Made by a program: the position numbers and the translations under genes. This document shows, in pieces, positions 45,764 to 55,656 of a stretch of DNA of 64,000 bases. The notes under the pieces were generated by a model that worked only from the letters and a program-made list of their open reading frames with translations, was not told the origin of the DNA and searched no databases. This DNA comes from JAGFIY01 sp964499285 (GTDB lineage Bacteria > Bacteroidota > Ignavibacteria > Ignavibacteriales > Melioribacteraceae), in contig CAZCLA010000006.1 of the NCBI GenBank assembly GCA_964499285.1, positions 45,861 through 109,860 on the forward strand, written 5' to 3'. The first letter of the stretch is position 1, and every line of letters starts with the position of its first letter.

Positions 45764-47278
45764 TTGAAGAAATTTGCTTTACTGAGTGTTTCCGATAAAA
45801 CCGGAATTGTTGAACTTGCCGACAAGCTTGTTAAGGAAGGTTATGAGATTTTGGCGACAGGAAATACAGCAAAAGTTATTTCAGAAAATGGGATTGAATG
45901 CACACTGATTGAAAAATTTACGAACTTTCCGGAGATTTTTGACGGAAGAGTTAAAACTCTTCAGCCTTCAATTTTCGGTGGCATATTAATGCGACGTGGA
46001 AATAAAAGTGATCTAGAGGAAGCAGAAAAAAATAAAATTGTTCCAATCGATATAGTGTGTGTAAATCTTTATCCGTTTGTAAAAGTATCATCAGATCCTA
46101 ATGCAGATTTAGATACAAAAATTGAGAATATTGATATTGGCGGTCCCAGTCTTGTAAGAGCTGCAGCAAAAAATTATAAACATGTTTCAATTTTAACTTC
46201 ACCACTACAATATTCGGATTTTATTAAAGAGTTAGAAGCAGGAAATATCTCTGAGAAAACTAAAAAAAGATTAGCATCCGAAGCATTCTCGCATACAGCA
46301 AAGTACGATACTTTCATAGCTGATTTTTTTGAGAAAGAATTTGATCAGCCAGTAAAAGATTTAAGAATCAATTACGGACTATTGAGCGAATTGCGTTACG
46401 GAGAAAATCCTCATCAGCAAGCTCAGCTTTATGGTAATTTCTATGATTATGTCGACGTTCTCCACGGAAAAGAATTATCCTACAATAATATTGTTGACCT
46501 CGTTGCCGCAGTTGAAATTATTCAGGACCTCTCCGGAAATTCTTGCGTTATAGTTAAGCACACAAACGCAAGCGGGGCGGCTGTTTCAGATGATCTTCTC
46601 GATGCTTATGAAAAAGCACTCTCCGGAGATCCGGTTTCGGCATTTGGTGGAATTGTTGCATTTAGCGGAAATGTTACGGAAAATATTGCAGTTAAGTTAA
46701 ACGAAATCTTTCTCGAAATTGTATGTGCTCACGATTTCGACCCACAAGCGCTTGAACTTCTTCAACAAAAAAAGAATAGAAGACTTATAAAAATTAAAAA
46801 GCCATTAATTACTCCTCGCATCATTAAAACAATCCCGGGCGGGGTCATTTCACAAAATTATGATTCTTCCACAATTGATGATTTGGATTATAATATTGTT
46901 ACGAAACTAAAGCCATCTGCAGAGGAACTTGAAGATCTCAAGTTTGCTTGGGTTATTTGCAAGCATACAAAATCCAATGCAATTGTTTTTGTGAAGGATA
47001 AGAAAGTTCTTGGTGTTGGTGCGGGGCAAATGTCCCGACTAGACTCGGCAAAAATAGCAGCTTCAAAAGCGAAAGAACATGGACATAGTCTCGAAGGTTC
47101 CGTTGCTGCTTCGGATGCTTTTTTCCCGTTTGCTGACGGCGTAATTGAAATTGTAAATGCAGGCATAAAATCAATTATACAACCAGGAGGTTCGGTTCGT
47201 GATGAGGAAGTAATTAAAGCTGCAGACGAAAAAAATATATCAATGGTTTTTACCGGCATAAGAAATTTTAAGCATTAA
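45764..47278 (+). CDS. purH: bifunctional AICAR formyltransferase / IMP cyclohydrolase
   Basis: 504 residues from a TTG start. The N-terminal IMP cyclohydrolase part (MGS-like fold) has SVSDKTGIVELA and FDGRVKTLQPSIFGG. The C-terminal formyltransferase has LRYGENPHQQAQLY and VIVKHTNASGAA, whose Lys-His pair is catalytic, and ends FADGVIEIVNAGIKSIIQPGGSVRD. It performs the last two steps of IMP synthesis. It is paired with purN and followed nine bases later by mreB, so purine and cell-shape genes may share a transcript. Confidence 0.96.
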   Translation: MKKFALLSVSDKTGIVELADKLVKEGYEILATGNTAKVISENGIECTLIEKFTNFPEIFDGRVKTLQPSIFGGILMRRGNKSDLEEAEKNKIVPIDIVCVNLYPFVKVSSDPNADLDTKIENIDIGGPSLVRAAAKNYKHVSILTSPLQYSDFIKELEAGNISEKTKKRLASEAFSHTAKYDTFIADFFEKEFDQPVKDLRINYGLLSELRYGENPHQQAQLYGNFYDYVDVLHGKELSYNNIVDLVAAVEIIQDLSGNSCVIVKHTNASGAAVSDDLLDAYEKALSGDPVSAFGGIVAFSGNVTENIAVKLNEIFLEIVCAHDFDPQALELLQQKKNRRLIKIKKPLITPRIIKTIPGGVISQNYDSSTIDDLDYNIVTKLKPSAEELEDLKFAWVICKHTKSNAIVFVKDKKVLGVGAGQMSRLDSAKIAASKAKEHGHSLEGSVAASDAFFPFADGVIEIVNAGIKSIIQPGGSVRDEEVIKAADEKNISMVFTGIRNFKH

Positions 47279-47286
47279 GAGGTAAG

Positions 47287-48312
47287 ATGGGAATATTCGA
47301 CTTTTTGTCAACAGATGTTGCAATTGATTTAGGGACTTCAAACTTTTTAATTTATGTAAAAGGTAAAGGAATTATTCTTAACGAACCCTCAATTGTTGCA
47401 TTCGATAGAAACACAAAAAAGATTATCGCACTTGGTAATAAGGCAAAAGAAATGCAAGGAAGAGAGCACCGTGAAATAAGAGTCTCAAGACCAATGCGTG
47501 ATGGTGTTATTGCCGATTTTGAAATCGCTGAAGGGATGATTCGTGCGTTTATTAAAAAAGTAAGCACGGGAACTTTTTCGAACAGAAGAATGGTTATTGC
47601 CGTACCAAGCGGTGTTACGGAAGTTGAGAAACGTGCTGTGCGTGACAGTGCGGAGCATGCCGGTGCAAAAGAAGTTCATCTAATTGCCGAACCTATGGCA
47701 GCGGCAATCGGTATAGGCCTTGATGTCGAAGCTCCGGTTGGTAATATGGTAATAGATATCGGTGGAGGAACAACCGAAATTGCAGTAATTGCTCTTTCCG
47801 GAATTGTGAACGAGGAATCTGTAAGAATCGCCGGTGATGAGATGAACAATGCGATAATGCAGTTCTTTAAGAAAAACTACAATCTTTTAATCGGTGAAAG
47901 AACTGCCGAATCGATAAAGTGCGAAGTTGGCAGTGCTGTCCCTCTGAAGGAAGAGATTACAATTCAAGTTAAAGGTAGAGATTTAGTAGGCGGAATTCCT
48001 AAAACTGCCGAAGTAAGTTCGGTGGAAATTAGGGAAGCTCTAAATGAAAACATTATCCAAATTGTTGAAGCTGTTAAGCAAACTTTAGAAAGAACTCCAC
48101 CTGAGCTTTCAGCTGATATTTTGGACCGAGGTGTTATGCTTACCGGCGGTGGAGCGCTCTTAAAAGGATTGGACGAACGTATTAGGATGGAAACTAATCT
48201 TCCCGTTCACGTTTCGGAAGATCCGTTAACGGCTGTTGTGAGAGGAGCCGGAAAAGCTATCGATCACTTTAATAAATATTCTAAGGTATTTATCCGTAAA
48301 AGAAATTACTAA
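47287..48312 (+). CDS. mreB: rod shape-determining protein MreB
   Basis: 341 residues of actin fold. VAIDLGTSNFLIYVKGKG is phosphate-binding loop 1, VIDIGGGTTEIAVI loop 2, and LTGGGALLKGLDERI the adenosine-binding motif. The start is preceded by AGAGGTAAG. MreB filaments guide the lateral wall-synthesis complex. It heads mreB-mreC-mreD-PBP2-rodA, the classical elongasome order, indicating a rod-shaped cell. The ATG of mreC overlaps its stop codon (TAATG). Confidence 0.96.
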   Translation: MGIFDFLSTDVAIDLGTSNFLIYVKGKGIILNEPSIVAFDRNTKKIIALGNKAKEMQGREHREIRVSRPMRDGVIADFEIAEGMIRAFIKKVSTGTFSNRRMVIAVPSGVTEVEKRAVRDSAEHAGAKEVHLIAEPMAAAIGIGLDVEAPVGNMVIDIGGGTTEIAVIALSGIVNEESVRIAGDEMNNAIMQFFKKNYNLLIGERTAESIKCEVGSAVPLKEEITIQVKGRDLVGGIPKTAEVSSVEIREALNENIIQIVEAVKQTLERTPPELSADILDRGVMLTGGGALLKGLDERIRMETNLPVHVSEDPLTAVVRGAGKAIDHFNKYSKVFIRKRNY

Positions 48313-49142
48313 TGTTTAAGCTTCTGATTAAGTTTACAAAGATTTATCGTGACTATTTAGTAACCGCCATTCTACTTTTAATTAGCCTTTCTGTTATTCC
48401 ATTAAATAATCATTCGTCGCTAAATACTCTTAAAACCTATGCTTTCGGGAGTTTTGCTTTTGTTACGGCTGCAGTCAATGAAATTACCGGAATTTTTTCG
48501 GATGATGAAAAAGTTGCACAGTTAAGAAAACGAAATGCCGAACTTATGCTTGAGAATAATTTATTAAGAGAGTTTGCTCTTGAAAACAATGAATTAAAAC
48601 GTCTGCTAAATTATTACGAAGAAAGTGAATATCCACTTATTCCGGCAACGGTTGTGTCAAAACTTGTCTCCGATGTTCAAGGCAATTTTATTATCAATAC
48701 CGGATCAGAGGATTCTGTTCAAGTGGGAATGCCCGTCGTAAATGAATTTGGATTAATTGGAATCGTGACAGAAACATCAAATAATTTTTCGGTTGTTCGA
48801 ACTTTTACAAACACTGATTTTAAAGTTGCTGTTAAGGACCAACGATCAAATTATGAGGGAATATTAACCTGGGATGGCAAACAGCTTTTCATTAAAAATG
48901 TACCTACAACTGCTGATCTTCAAGTCGGCGATAGATTAGTAACATCCGAATTTAGTTCGTTGATTCCTCCGTTTATTCCGGTTGGGATTATTTACAAAAA
49001 AGAAACAACGCTCTATGGACTTTTAAGTAAAGTGTACGTTGAACCATTTGTTGATCTTCCTCGGATTAGGAATTTACTGGTGCTTAAAGTTATTAAGAGC
49101 AGGGAAGTTAAAGATATGGAAATGAATTTATTGATCAGATAG
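48312..49142 (+). CDS. mreC: rod shape-determining protein MreC
   Basis: 276 residues: one N-terminal membrane helix (residues 15-35), a coiled coil at about residues 60-100 (VAQLRKRNAELMLENNLLRE) and a periplasmic beta-sandwich domain with FIINTGSEDSVQVGMPVV, YEGILTWDG and VGDRLVTSEFSSLIPPFIPVG. MreC activates PBP2/RodA and scaffolds MreB and MreD. The overlap with mreB and direct abutment to mreD show one operon. Confidence 0.93.
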   Translation: MFKLLIKFTKIYRDYLVTAILLLISLSVIPLNNHSSLNTLKTYAFGSFAFVTAAVNEITGIFSDDEKVAQLRKRNAELMLENNLLREFALENNELKRLLNYYEESEYPLIPATVVSKLVSDVQGNFIINTGSEDSVQVGMPVVNEFGLIGIVTETSNNFSVVRTFTNTDFKVAVKDQRSNYEGILTWDGKQLFIKNVPTTADLQVGDRLVTSEFSSLIPPFIPVGIIYKKETTLYGLLSKVYVEPFVDLPRIRNLLVLKVIKSREVKDMEMNLLIR

Positions 49143-49628
49143 ATGATAAGAAATCTCTCCATAGCGTTATTATATTTTTTGCCGGTTATTTTCGTGCAGT
49201 TGTTTTTTGTGCCGTTAATTTCATTCAGATTTATTGTGCCAGATTTAATTTTAATATTTCTGGTTTTTTATTCAATCCGCGAGGGTAGAATTTTTGGTTC
49301 AGTGCTTGGATTCTTTGTGGGATTTATGTTTGATCTGTTTTCAGGAGGCATTATAGGGATTTCGATGTTCACTAAAACTTTGGTCGGTTTTACAGCCGGA
49401 TCTTTTAAGGATGAACATAACGATATCGAATCTAGAAATATTTTATTTATCCTCGGTGTTATTTTGTTGGCATCGATTCTTAATTCAGTTTTCTTTACTT
49501 TTCTTTCAATAAATGAGATTTTCAATATCATCGAAGTGATATTTGATCAAGGTGTTTTAGGAGGAGTTTATACAACGGTTTTGAGCATTCCATTTGTTCT
49601 GTTTAAAGTTTGGAGATTTTTGAAGTGA
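49143..49628 (+). CDS. mreD: rod shape-determining protein MreD
   Basis: 161 residues with about five to six membrane helices, the small integral member of the elongasome. The region GSVLGFFVGFMFDLFSGGIIGISMFTK (key residues GFxxGFxxDLxxG) is the MreD signature. Its GTG/TGA end overlaps the PBP2 gene. Identification rests on this motif and on the position between mreC and PBP2. Confidence 0.9.
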   Translation: MIRNLSIALLYFLPVIFVQLFFVPLISFRFIVPDLILIFLVFYSIREGRIFGSVLGFFVGFMFDLFSGGIIGISMFTKTLVGFTAGSFKDEHNDIESRNILFILGVILLASILNSVFFTFLSINEIFNIIEVIFDQGVLGGVYTTVLSIPFVLFKVWRFLK

Positions 49629-51433
49629 TCGATGCTGGACATGGAACTGATTTAAGACGGAAGATGATACAGTTTATTATTGTTGCTTTTATTGGACTTA
49701 TTATCTTTCAACTGTTTAGAATGCAGGTGATCGAATATGAAGTGTATACCGAGCGATCGAGAAGCAACAGTATAAAAGCGATAAAACTAAACTCGCCAAG
49801 GGGAGTTTTTTACGACAGAAATTTGAACATTCTTGTAAGCAACAAACCTACTTACACAATTCAAATAACACCAAATTATTATTTGGATTCCCTTAATTCA
49901 GTTTTAGAAAAAATAATCGGGATTGATTCCGGTAGAATCGCAAACATACTTTACCAAAAAAGAATGTATTCGGAATTTTTACCGAGAAGTATTAAGAAAG
50001 ATGTTTCGTTCGAGTCGATTGCTTGGTTTGAAGAACAATCGGAATTTCTTCCCGGTGTAAATTATGTTGTGGATATGCAGCGTGATTATTCCTTTGGTAT
50101 TATGGGTTCACACATTTTCGGATACTTGAAAGAAATAAATGCTGAGCAGCTGAATGTAATGAAAGATGAATATGATATGGGAGATGAGATAGGATTTAAT
50201 GGAATAGAAAAAGCCTATGAAAAATATTTGCGTGGGGAAAAGGGTGTCAATTACTTCTTAGTCGATTCAAGAAGAAAAACGATCGGCAGCTATCTTGATG
50301 GTGCAAAAAACCGTAAACCAGAAAAGGGGAAGGATCTGGTTCTTTCAATTGATTATTATGCACAGAAGACGGCAGAGTATTTTTTCCAGGAATATCAAGG
50401 GGCACTTGTTGCAATTGACCCCAATACGGGTGAAATTCTTGCACTCGTCAGCTCGCCGTCATACAACCTAAATGATTTTGCTTCAGTAACCACACAAGAT
50501 TTATGGAAAGAACTAAGTAGCGATCCTCGGAAACCATTGTTCAACAGAGCAACAATGTCAGTATATCCACCCGGTTCAACATTTAAAATGATAACCGCAA
50601 TTGCAGCGTTGGAAGAAGGGATTATAAATGAAAGCTGGCAGGTGAACTGTGCAGGCGGATATCAGTATGGCAATAGATTTTTCGGCTGTACGCATCAACA
50701 CGGAAGAACTAATCTAATCGAGGCAATAGAAAAATCTTGCAACACTTATTTTTATCAATTAATTCTAAAAATCGGTCTGGATAAATGGAGTGATTATGCA
50801 CAACTATTCGGATTTGGTTCTCGCACGGGTTTGGATACCGAAGAAGAATCTTCGGGTTTGCTTCCTTCCCGCGATTATTATAATCGAGTTTACGGAAAAA
50901 ATAAATGGAGTAATGGATTAATTTTAAATCTTACGATAGGACAAGGAGAACTAGGAACTACACCGCTTCAACTGGCGACATATACTGCAGCTCTAGCAAA
51001 TGGCGGAACATTGTATCAACCTCATTTAGTAAAAGGAATACTTAATTCGGAGGACGACAGAATAGAAGAATTTGATTTTGACTCTAAGAAATTAACCATT
51101 TCTGAGAGGACACTTAATATCATCAAAACAGGTATGGAGAAAGTTGTAAGCAGCCCGGATGGAACAGCTAGATTAATAAAAATGCCGGATCTTTCAATTG
51201 CGGGTAAAACAGGTACTTCACAAAATCCATTTGGCAAAAATCATGCTGTTTTTGTTGGTTATGCCCCGATTGATAATCCTAAGATTGCAATTGCAGTGCT
51301 TGTCGAAAATGTAGGATACGGCAGTACTTTTGCTGCTCCAATTGCAAGAGATGTGATTGATGCATACATAAACAAAATCGATATCTTCGAAAAGAACGAA
51401 AAACAACAGATAAAAATAACGGAGAATAATTAG
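49625..51433 (+). CDS. mrdA: penicillin-binding protein 2 (elongasome transpeptidase)
   Basis: 602 residues from a GTG at 49625, which overlaps the mreD stop (GTGA) and has GGAG nine bases upstream; a TTG at 49610 is an alternative. One membrane helix (about residues 15-35) precedes the class B dimerisation domain (NSIKAIKLNSPRGVFYDRN). The transpeptidase carries YPPGSTFKM (SxxK nucleophile), SCN (second motif) and AGKTGTSQNP (KTG). It cross-links peptidoglycan made by RodA during elongation. Confidence 0.94.
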   Translation: MIDAGHGTDLRRKMIQFIIVAFIGLIIFQLFRMQVIEYEVYTERSRSNSIKAIKLNSPRGVFYDRNLNILVSNKPTYTIQITPNYYLDSLNSVLEKIIGIDSGRIANILYQKRMYSEFLPRSIKKDVSFESIAWFEEQSEFLPGVNYVVDMQRDYSFGIMGSHIFGYLKEINAEQLNVMKDEYDMGDEIGFNGIEKAYEKYLRGEKGVNYFLVDSRRKTIGSYLDGAKNRKPEKGKDLVLSIDYYAQKTAEYFFQEYQGALVAIDPNTGEILALVSSPSYNLNDFASVTTQDLWKELSSDPRKPLFNRATMSVYPPGSTFKMITAIAALEEGIINESWQVNCAGGYQYGNRFFGCTHQHGRTNLIEAIEKSCNTYFYQLILKIGLDKWSDYAQLFGFGSRTGLDTEEESSGLLPSRDYYNRVYGKNKWSNGLILNLTIGQGELGTTPLQLATYTAALANGGTLYQPHLVKGILNSEDDRIEEFDFDSKKLTISERTLNIIKTGMEKVVSSPDGTARLIKMPDLSIAGKTGTSQNPFGKNHAVFVGYAPIDNPKIAIAVLVENVGYGSTFAAPIARDVIDAYINKIDIFEKNEKQQIKITENN

Positions 51434-52663
51434 TTGCAAGTCGGGTATAAAATACAAGATAAATTCGATTTTTATATTTTCATACCGGTTATAATCTTAA
51501 TCGGTATAGGACTTGCAGTAGTTTACAGCGCAACTGTCAATCATCCAACCGCACAGGGAAATTTTGAAAAACAATTTTTTTGGTCGATCTTTTCATTACT
51601 TGCTTTTATGGTTGTATATTACCTTCCATCTCAAACAATGCGAATAACAGCTTGGCCTGTTTATGGATTTACAATCATCACTTTAATTGCGGTGTTGATT
51701 ATTGGTAAAACAGTCTACGGCGCAAAAAGCTGGATTAACTTCGGTCCTGTTGGATTTCAACCTGCTGAATTTGCAAAGATTGGAACTATATTAGCTCTTG
51801 CAGTTTGGCTCGGCACAAAGAAACACAATATCAACAATGTAAAAGATATTGGCGTTGCTTTGTTGCTCGGTATTTTTCCCGTTTTGCTAATACTAATGGA
51901 ACCTGATCTAGGTACTTCAATTGTATTCGTATTATTCACTCTTGCGATTATATACTGGAGTGGTATTAGTCTCTTTGGCTTGTTCGTTGTTCTTTCACCG
52001 GCGATTGTTGTATTCTCATCAATTTTCGGAACAATTCCTTTGATATTAACATTAATCGGTATTATTGGATTACTATTTTTATTTAAGCGGGATCTTTTTA
52101 TCAGCGCTACTGTTTTTGTTGTGAATGTTGCAGCGGGATTTGTATTCGATTATGTTTTCAACATTCTACAACCACACCAACAGAAAAGAATAGAAACATT
52201 TCTTGATCCGGCAAGCGATCCTTTAGGGTCAGGATATAATTCACTGCAAGCAAAAGTTGCAATTGGTTCAGGTGGTTTTTGGGGTAAAGGTTTTTTGGAG
52301 GGAAATCAAACACAACTTAGATTTATTCCTGAGCAGTGGACTGATTTTATCTATTGCGTAGTTGGGGAGGAGTTTGGTTTCCTAGGAAGTCTTTTTGTGA
52401 TTTTACTTTTTACGATTCTATTTTTGCGAATGCTGCACGTTGCATTTCAAATCAGAAACCAGTTTAGAAGTTTAGTAATTATTGGAGTTCTCACATTATA
52501 TTTTGTTCATTTTGCTATTAATATTGGAATGAATGTTGGGATAATGCCTGTTATTGGATTACCACTTCCGTTCATTAGTTATGGCGGCAGTTCATTGATG
52601 GTAAACATGATTCTGCTGGGGATTGTAATGAACATTTATCGAAATAGAAAAATGCATATTTAA
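51434..52663 (+). CDS. rodA: rod shape-determining protein RodA (SEDS glycosyltransferase)
   Basis: 409 residues with about ten membrane helices from a TTG that follows the PBP2 stop directly. SEDS marks are GAKSWINFGPVGFQPAEFAK, LMEPDLGTS (the essential Asp region) and the C-terminal VIGLPLPFISYGGSSL. RodA polymerises lipid II and partners with PBP2. The signature FISYGGSS is shared with FtsW, but the operon context with mreBCD identifies RodA. Confidence 0.95.
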   Translation: MQVGYKIQDKFDFYIFIPVIILIGIGLAVVYSATVNHPTAQGNFEKQFFWSIFSLLAFMVVYYLPSQTMRITAWPVYGFTIITLIAVLIIGKTVYGAKSWINFGPVGFQPAEFAKIGTILALAVWLGTKKHNINNVKDIGVALLLGIFPVLLILMEPDLGTSIVFVLFTLAIIYWSGISLFGLFVVLSPAIVVFSSIFGTIPLILTLIGIIGLLFLFKRDLFISATVFVVNVAAGFVFDYVFNILQPHQQKRIETFLDPASDPLGSGYNSLQAKVAIGSGGFWGKGFLEGNQTQLRFIPEQWTDFIYCVVGEEFGFLGSLFVILLFTILFLRMLHVAFQIRNQFRSLVIIGVLTLYFVHFAINIGMNVGIMPVIGLPLPFISYGGSSLMVNMILLGIVMNIYRNRKMHI

Positions 52664-52667
52664 AATT

Positions 52668-53471
52668 ATGAATTCAAAAGAAAAGTTTATTAGACGTTTT
52701 GAAAAAGGTTATCATATCTGTGTAGGACTTGATACGGATATTTCAAAAATTCCCGAACATCTTCATGCTTCGGAAAATCCTATGCTTTCATTCAATAAAA
52801 AGATTATCGATGCAGTAAAAGATTCTGTTGCGGCTTTCAAGATTAATCTTGCTTTCTATGAAGTTTATGGACACAGAGGATTGGAAACACTAAAAAAGAC
52901 CATTGAACTTATACCGGACGACATTCCGGTTATTGGCGATGCGAAGAGAGGAGATATTGGTAACACGGCAAAGATGTACGCTGAATCTCTTTTCGATTTT
53001 TATGAATTTGATGCAGTAACTCTTCATCCATACATGGGCTACGATTCGGTACGACCGTTCTTAGAATACAAGAATAAAATTTCATTTGTACTTGGGCTCA
53101 CTTCAAATAAAAGTAGCGAGGATTTTGAAAAATTAGAAATTTCCGGCAGCGGATTTTTATACCAAAAAGTAATTGAAAAAACCAATGAGTGGAACTTAAA
53201 TGCAAATTGCGGTATTGTTTTCGGGGCAACAAATCCAAAAGAGTTGAAAGAAAATATCGATAAACTTAAGGATCTAATCGTTTTACTTCCCGGAGTCGGT
53301 GCTCAAGGTGGAACGCTGGAGGATGTGGTTCCGGTTTTTAAAGAAGCAAGTCATACAAAATTCTTAATTAACGTCAGTCGTTCGCTAATTTATGCTGACA
53401 GTTCTGATAAGTTTGCTGAAGTTTTACATAATAAAATGAATGAATATAATAATTCTGTAACGATGATTTAA
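52668..53471 (+). CDS. pyrF: orotidine 5'-phosphate decarboxylase
   Basis: 267 residues of the type with a catalytic DAKRGDIGNTA segment (Lys-Asp of the active site, near residue 92), HPYMGYD and LLPGVGAQGG. It decarboxylates OMP to UMP. The length and motif place it in the longer OMP decarboxylase subfamily (PyrF type 2, as in Myxococcus and Mycobacterium). It starts five bases after rodA. It is the fourth nucleotide-synthesis gene in this region (with pyrG, purN and purH). Confidence 0.95.
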   Translation: MNSKEKFIRRFEKGYHICVGLDTDISKIPEHLHASENPMLSFNKKIIDAVKDSVAAFKINLAFYEVYGHRGLETLKKTIELIPDDIPVIGDAKRGDIGNTAKMYAESLFDFYEFDAVTLHPYMGYDSVRPFLEYKNKISFVLGLTSNKSSEDFEKLEISGSGFLYQKVIEKTNEWNLNANCGIVFGATNPKELKENIDKLKDLIVLLPGVGAQGGTLEDVVPVFKEASHTKFLINVSRSLIYADSSDKFAEVLHNKMNEYNNSVTMI

Positions 53472-53565
53472 TTGTTAGTTTTATAATAATTATTGGTATT
53501 TTTTTGAAATAATATTAGTTTTCTAAACAGTAGTATTTCCGCTAAAAGTTTTGAGCGAGACCAAT

Positions 53566-55044
53566 ATGAGCAGCAATTCGAAATACCTTGAAGAACCTCT
53601 TTACGAAATTTGGCAAACCCTCGATTTCCAAAAAAAATTAGTTACGTCTGATGGTGATGAAATTGAAATTCTCGATCCGGGAACAAGGGATGATAATCTG
53701 GGCGGTCCGGATTTCAAAAATGCACGTCTGCGTATCGGAAATCTTACATTCGTCGGTGACATCGAGATCGATATTAATTACTCGGATTGGAAGACGCATG
53801 CACATAATATCAATAATGATTTTAACAAGGTAATTCTTCACCTTTCGCTGTTTAACAAGTATATGCAGCCTTATGTCTATTCAAAAGACGGAAGAAAAAT
53901 ACCTTCAATTTCATTATACAATTTTGTTGATAAAAATTTGGTTAAAAGATTTGATAAACTTCAGAAAGAGCAGAAGACGGATAGGAATCAGCTTAAATGT
54001 GTTTACAGCCAGGACAAAGTCGAAATCGAGTTGAAGAAAAAATTTCTTGCTGATCTTGGAATGAACAGATTCCACAAAAAATGTAATAAAGTTTACCAGA
54101 GATTAAAAGAATTAACTTTTCTAAAACAGAAACAGATAAATGAACCGGTCATAAAATATGAACTTACTCCTGAATTCGACAACAAAGAATTTTATTCCGA
54201 TGAATTTAAGGATAAGAATCTCTGGCTTCAGCTTTTATACGAATTTATTTTTGAAGCCTTGGGGTATTCGCAAAATAAAGAGGCAATGTTGAAATTAGCA
54301 CAACACGCAAAAATTGAATTTATTGAGAAGATTTGTGTTAAAGAAAATTTTTTGATCAATGCAGAATCCATACTTTTTAATGTTGGGGGCTTGGTGCCGG
54401 ACGTTTCGAAGCTTCCGGATCAGGAAAAATCCGAATACTCAACTAAGATTTTTGACATTTGGAAAGAATATAAACAAAATTATGACAGCGAAACTTTATC
54501 GGAAACTGATTGGAATTTTTATAAAATAAGACCCCAAAATTTTCCCACAATAAGAATTGCCGGTGGAGTGAGATTTCTTAATATGATTATGCACGAAAAT
54601 TTATTGAACCGGGTCGTAAAAAAAATAATGGAGATTCAAAACCTAAATGTTCTTGCAAAATCACTTCGTTCATTATTTGTAATTAAAAGTGACGGATTTT
54701 GGATGAAGCATTTTGTTTTTGACCAGCCCGCAAAAAATGAGATAAGATACTTTATCGGAGCCTCACGAGCCGATGAAATCGTTGTAAACGTTTTGCTGCC
54801 GTTTATGGCTGTATATTTTGATTTATTCGGCGATGAAAAACATGCAAGAAAAGTAATTGATATTTACAATGTTTACTTGCAGCAAGGTGAAAACAATATT
54901 ATCAGAAAGGTTTCCGAAGGACTCAATGTGCAGGATCTAAAAAACTCAACTGTCTATACTCAAGGGATGATTGAACTTTTCAGAAATTACTGTTCAAAGA
55001 ACAGATGCATGGAATGTGAAATCGGTAAAGTTGCTTTTGAGTAA
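53566..55044 (+). CDS. DUF2851 family protein
   Basis: 492 residues from an ATG at 53566; a TTG at 53551 is possible. The N-terminal block EPLYEIWQTLDFQKKLVTSDG and PGTRDDNLGGPDFKNARLRIG ... GDIEIDI with HxHxHN-like DWKTHAHNINNDFNKVILH (first key residues GGPDF, D--E, DW--H-H) is the recognisable DUF2851 pattern, which resembles an endonuclease-like fold core. The C terminus has a cysteine cluster (CSKNRCMECEIG) that may bind metal. The function is unknown. It ends exactly against the convergent bifunctional-nuclease gene, without spacer. Confidence 0.8.
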   Translation: MSSNSKYLEEPLYEIWQTLDFQKKLVTSDGDEIEILDPGTRDDNLGGPDFKNARLRIGNLTFVGDIEIDINYSDWKTHAHNINNDFNKVILHLSLFNKYMQPYVYSKDGRKIPSISLYNFVDKNLVKRFDKLQKEQKTDRNQLKCVYSQDKVEIELKKKFLADLGMNRFHKKCNKVYQRLKELTFLKQKQINEPVIKYELTPEFDNKEFYSDEFKDKNLWLQLLYEFIFEALGYSQNKEAMLKLAQHAKIEFIEKICVKENFLINAESILFNVGGLVPDVSKLPDQEKSEYSTKIFDIWKEYKQNYDSETLSETDWNFYKIRPQNFPTIRIAGGVRFLNMIMHENLLNRVVKKIMEIQNLNVLAKSLRSLFVIKSDGFWMKHFVFDQPAKNEIRYFIGASRADEIVVNVLLPFMAVYFDLFGDEKHARKVIDIYNVYLQQGENNIIRKVSEGLNVQDLKNSTVYTQGMIELFRNYCSKNRCMECEIGKVAFE

Positions 55045-55653
55045 CTAGTTGTTCTCGCCTTTTAATTTAGCTATTTCATCCCTTAACTTTGCTGCTCTCT
55101 CGTAATCTTCTTTTTCAATTGCCTCGCGTAAAGCATCCTGAAGCGATGCAATTTTTGTTTTATTGGTTTCCGGTTTCGACTTTTCGATACTACTTTTACC
55201 TTCATCATCGAATGAAAGCGAATCAGCCTCTTCTTTATCCTCACTAGAAGGTACAAATGACGCAAGTTCCATCACTTCTTCACTTACATAAATCGCTGCT
55301 CCGGTTCTTACTGCTATTGCAATTGCATCGCTGGGTCTTGAATCTATTTCACTAGTAAGCGAAGAAACATCGAGGATAATTTTTGCAAAAAATGTGTTGT
55401 CCTTCAATTCGTTTATGACCACCTCAACAATTGTCGCACCCAAATGATCAATCAACGTTTTTACTAAATCGTGAGTTAGCGGGCGGGGTGGTTTAATTCC
55501 TTCCAATTCAAGGGCAATGGATTGAGCTTCAAATCCGCCAATAATAATCGGAAGTCTTCTCAATCCAAAAGTTTCCTTAAGCAAAAGTGCATAAGCCCCT
55601 CCGCTTGAGGGGCTTGAAGATAATCCTAATATTTCTACTTGTACCTTTTCCAA
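55045..55653 (-). CDS. bifunctional nuclease-domain protein with UVR motif
   Basis: 202 residues. The N-terminal 135 residues match the BFN (DUF151) fold: VEILGLSSSPSSGGAYALLL, LPIIIGGFEAQSIALELEG and SRPSDAIAIAVR. Plant relatives have DNase and RNase activity in vitro; most bacterial copies are untested. The C-terminal 30 residues form a UVR-like helical hairpin (DYERAAKLRDEIAKL), a UvrB/UvrC-type contact motif, with an acidic linker between. It is the last gene of the etfB-etfA run on the minus strand, three bases after etfA. Confidence 0.87.
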   Translation of the reverse strand: MEKVQVEILGLSSSPSSGGAYALLLKETFGLRRLPIIIGGFEAQSIALELEGIKPPRPLTHDLVKTLIDHLGATIVEVVINELKDNTFFAKIILDVSSLTSEIDSRPSDAIAIAVRTGAAIYVSEEVMELASFVPSSEDKEEADSLSFDDEGKSSIEKSKPETNKTKIASLQDALREAIEKEDYERAAKLRDEIAKLKGENN

Positions 55654-55656
55654 TTT

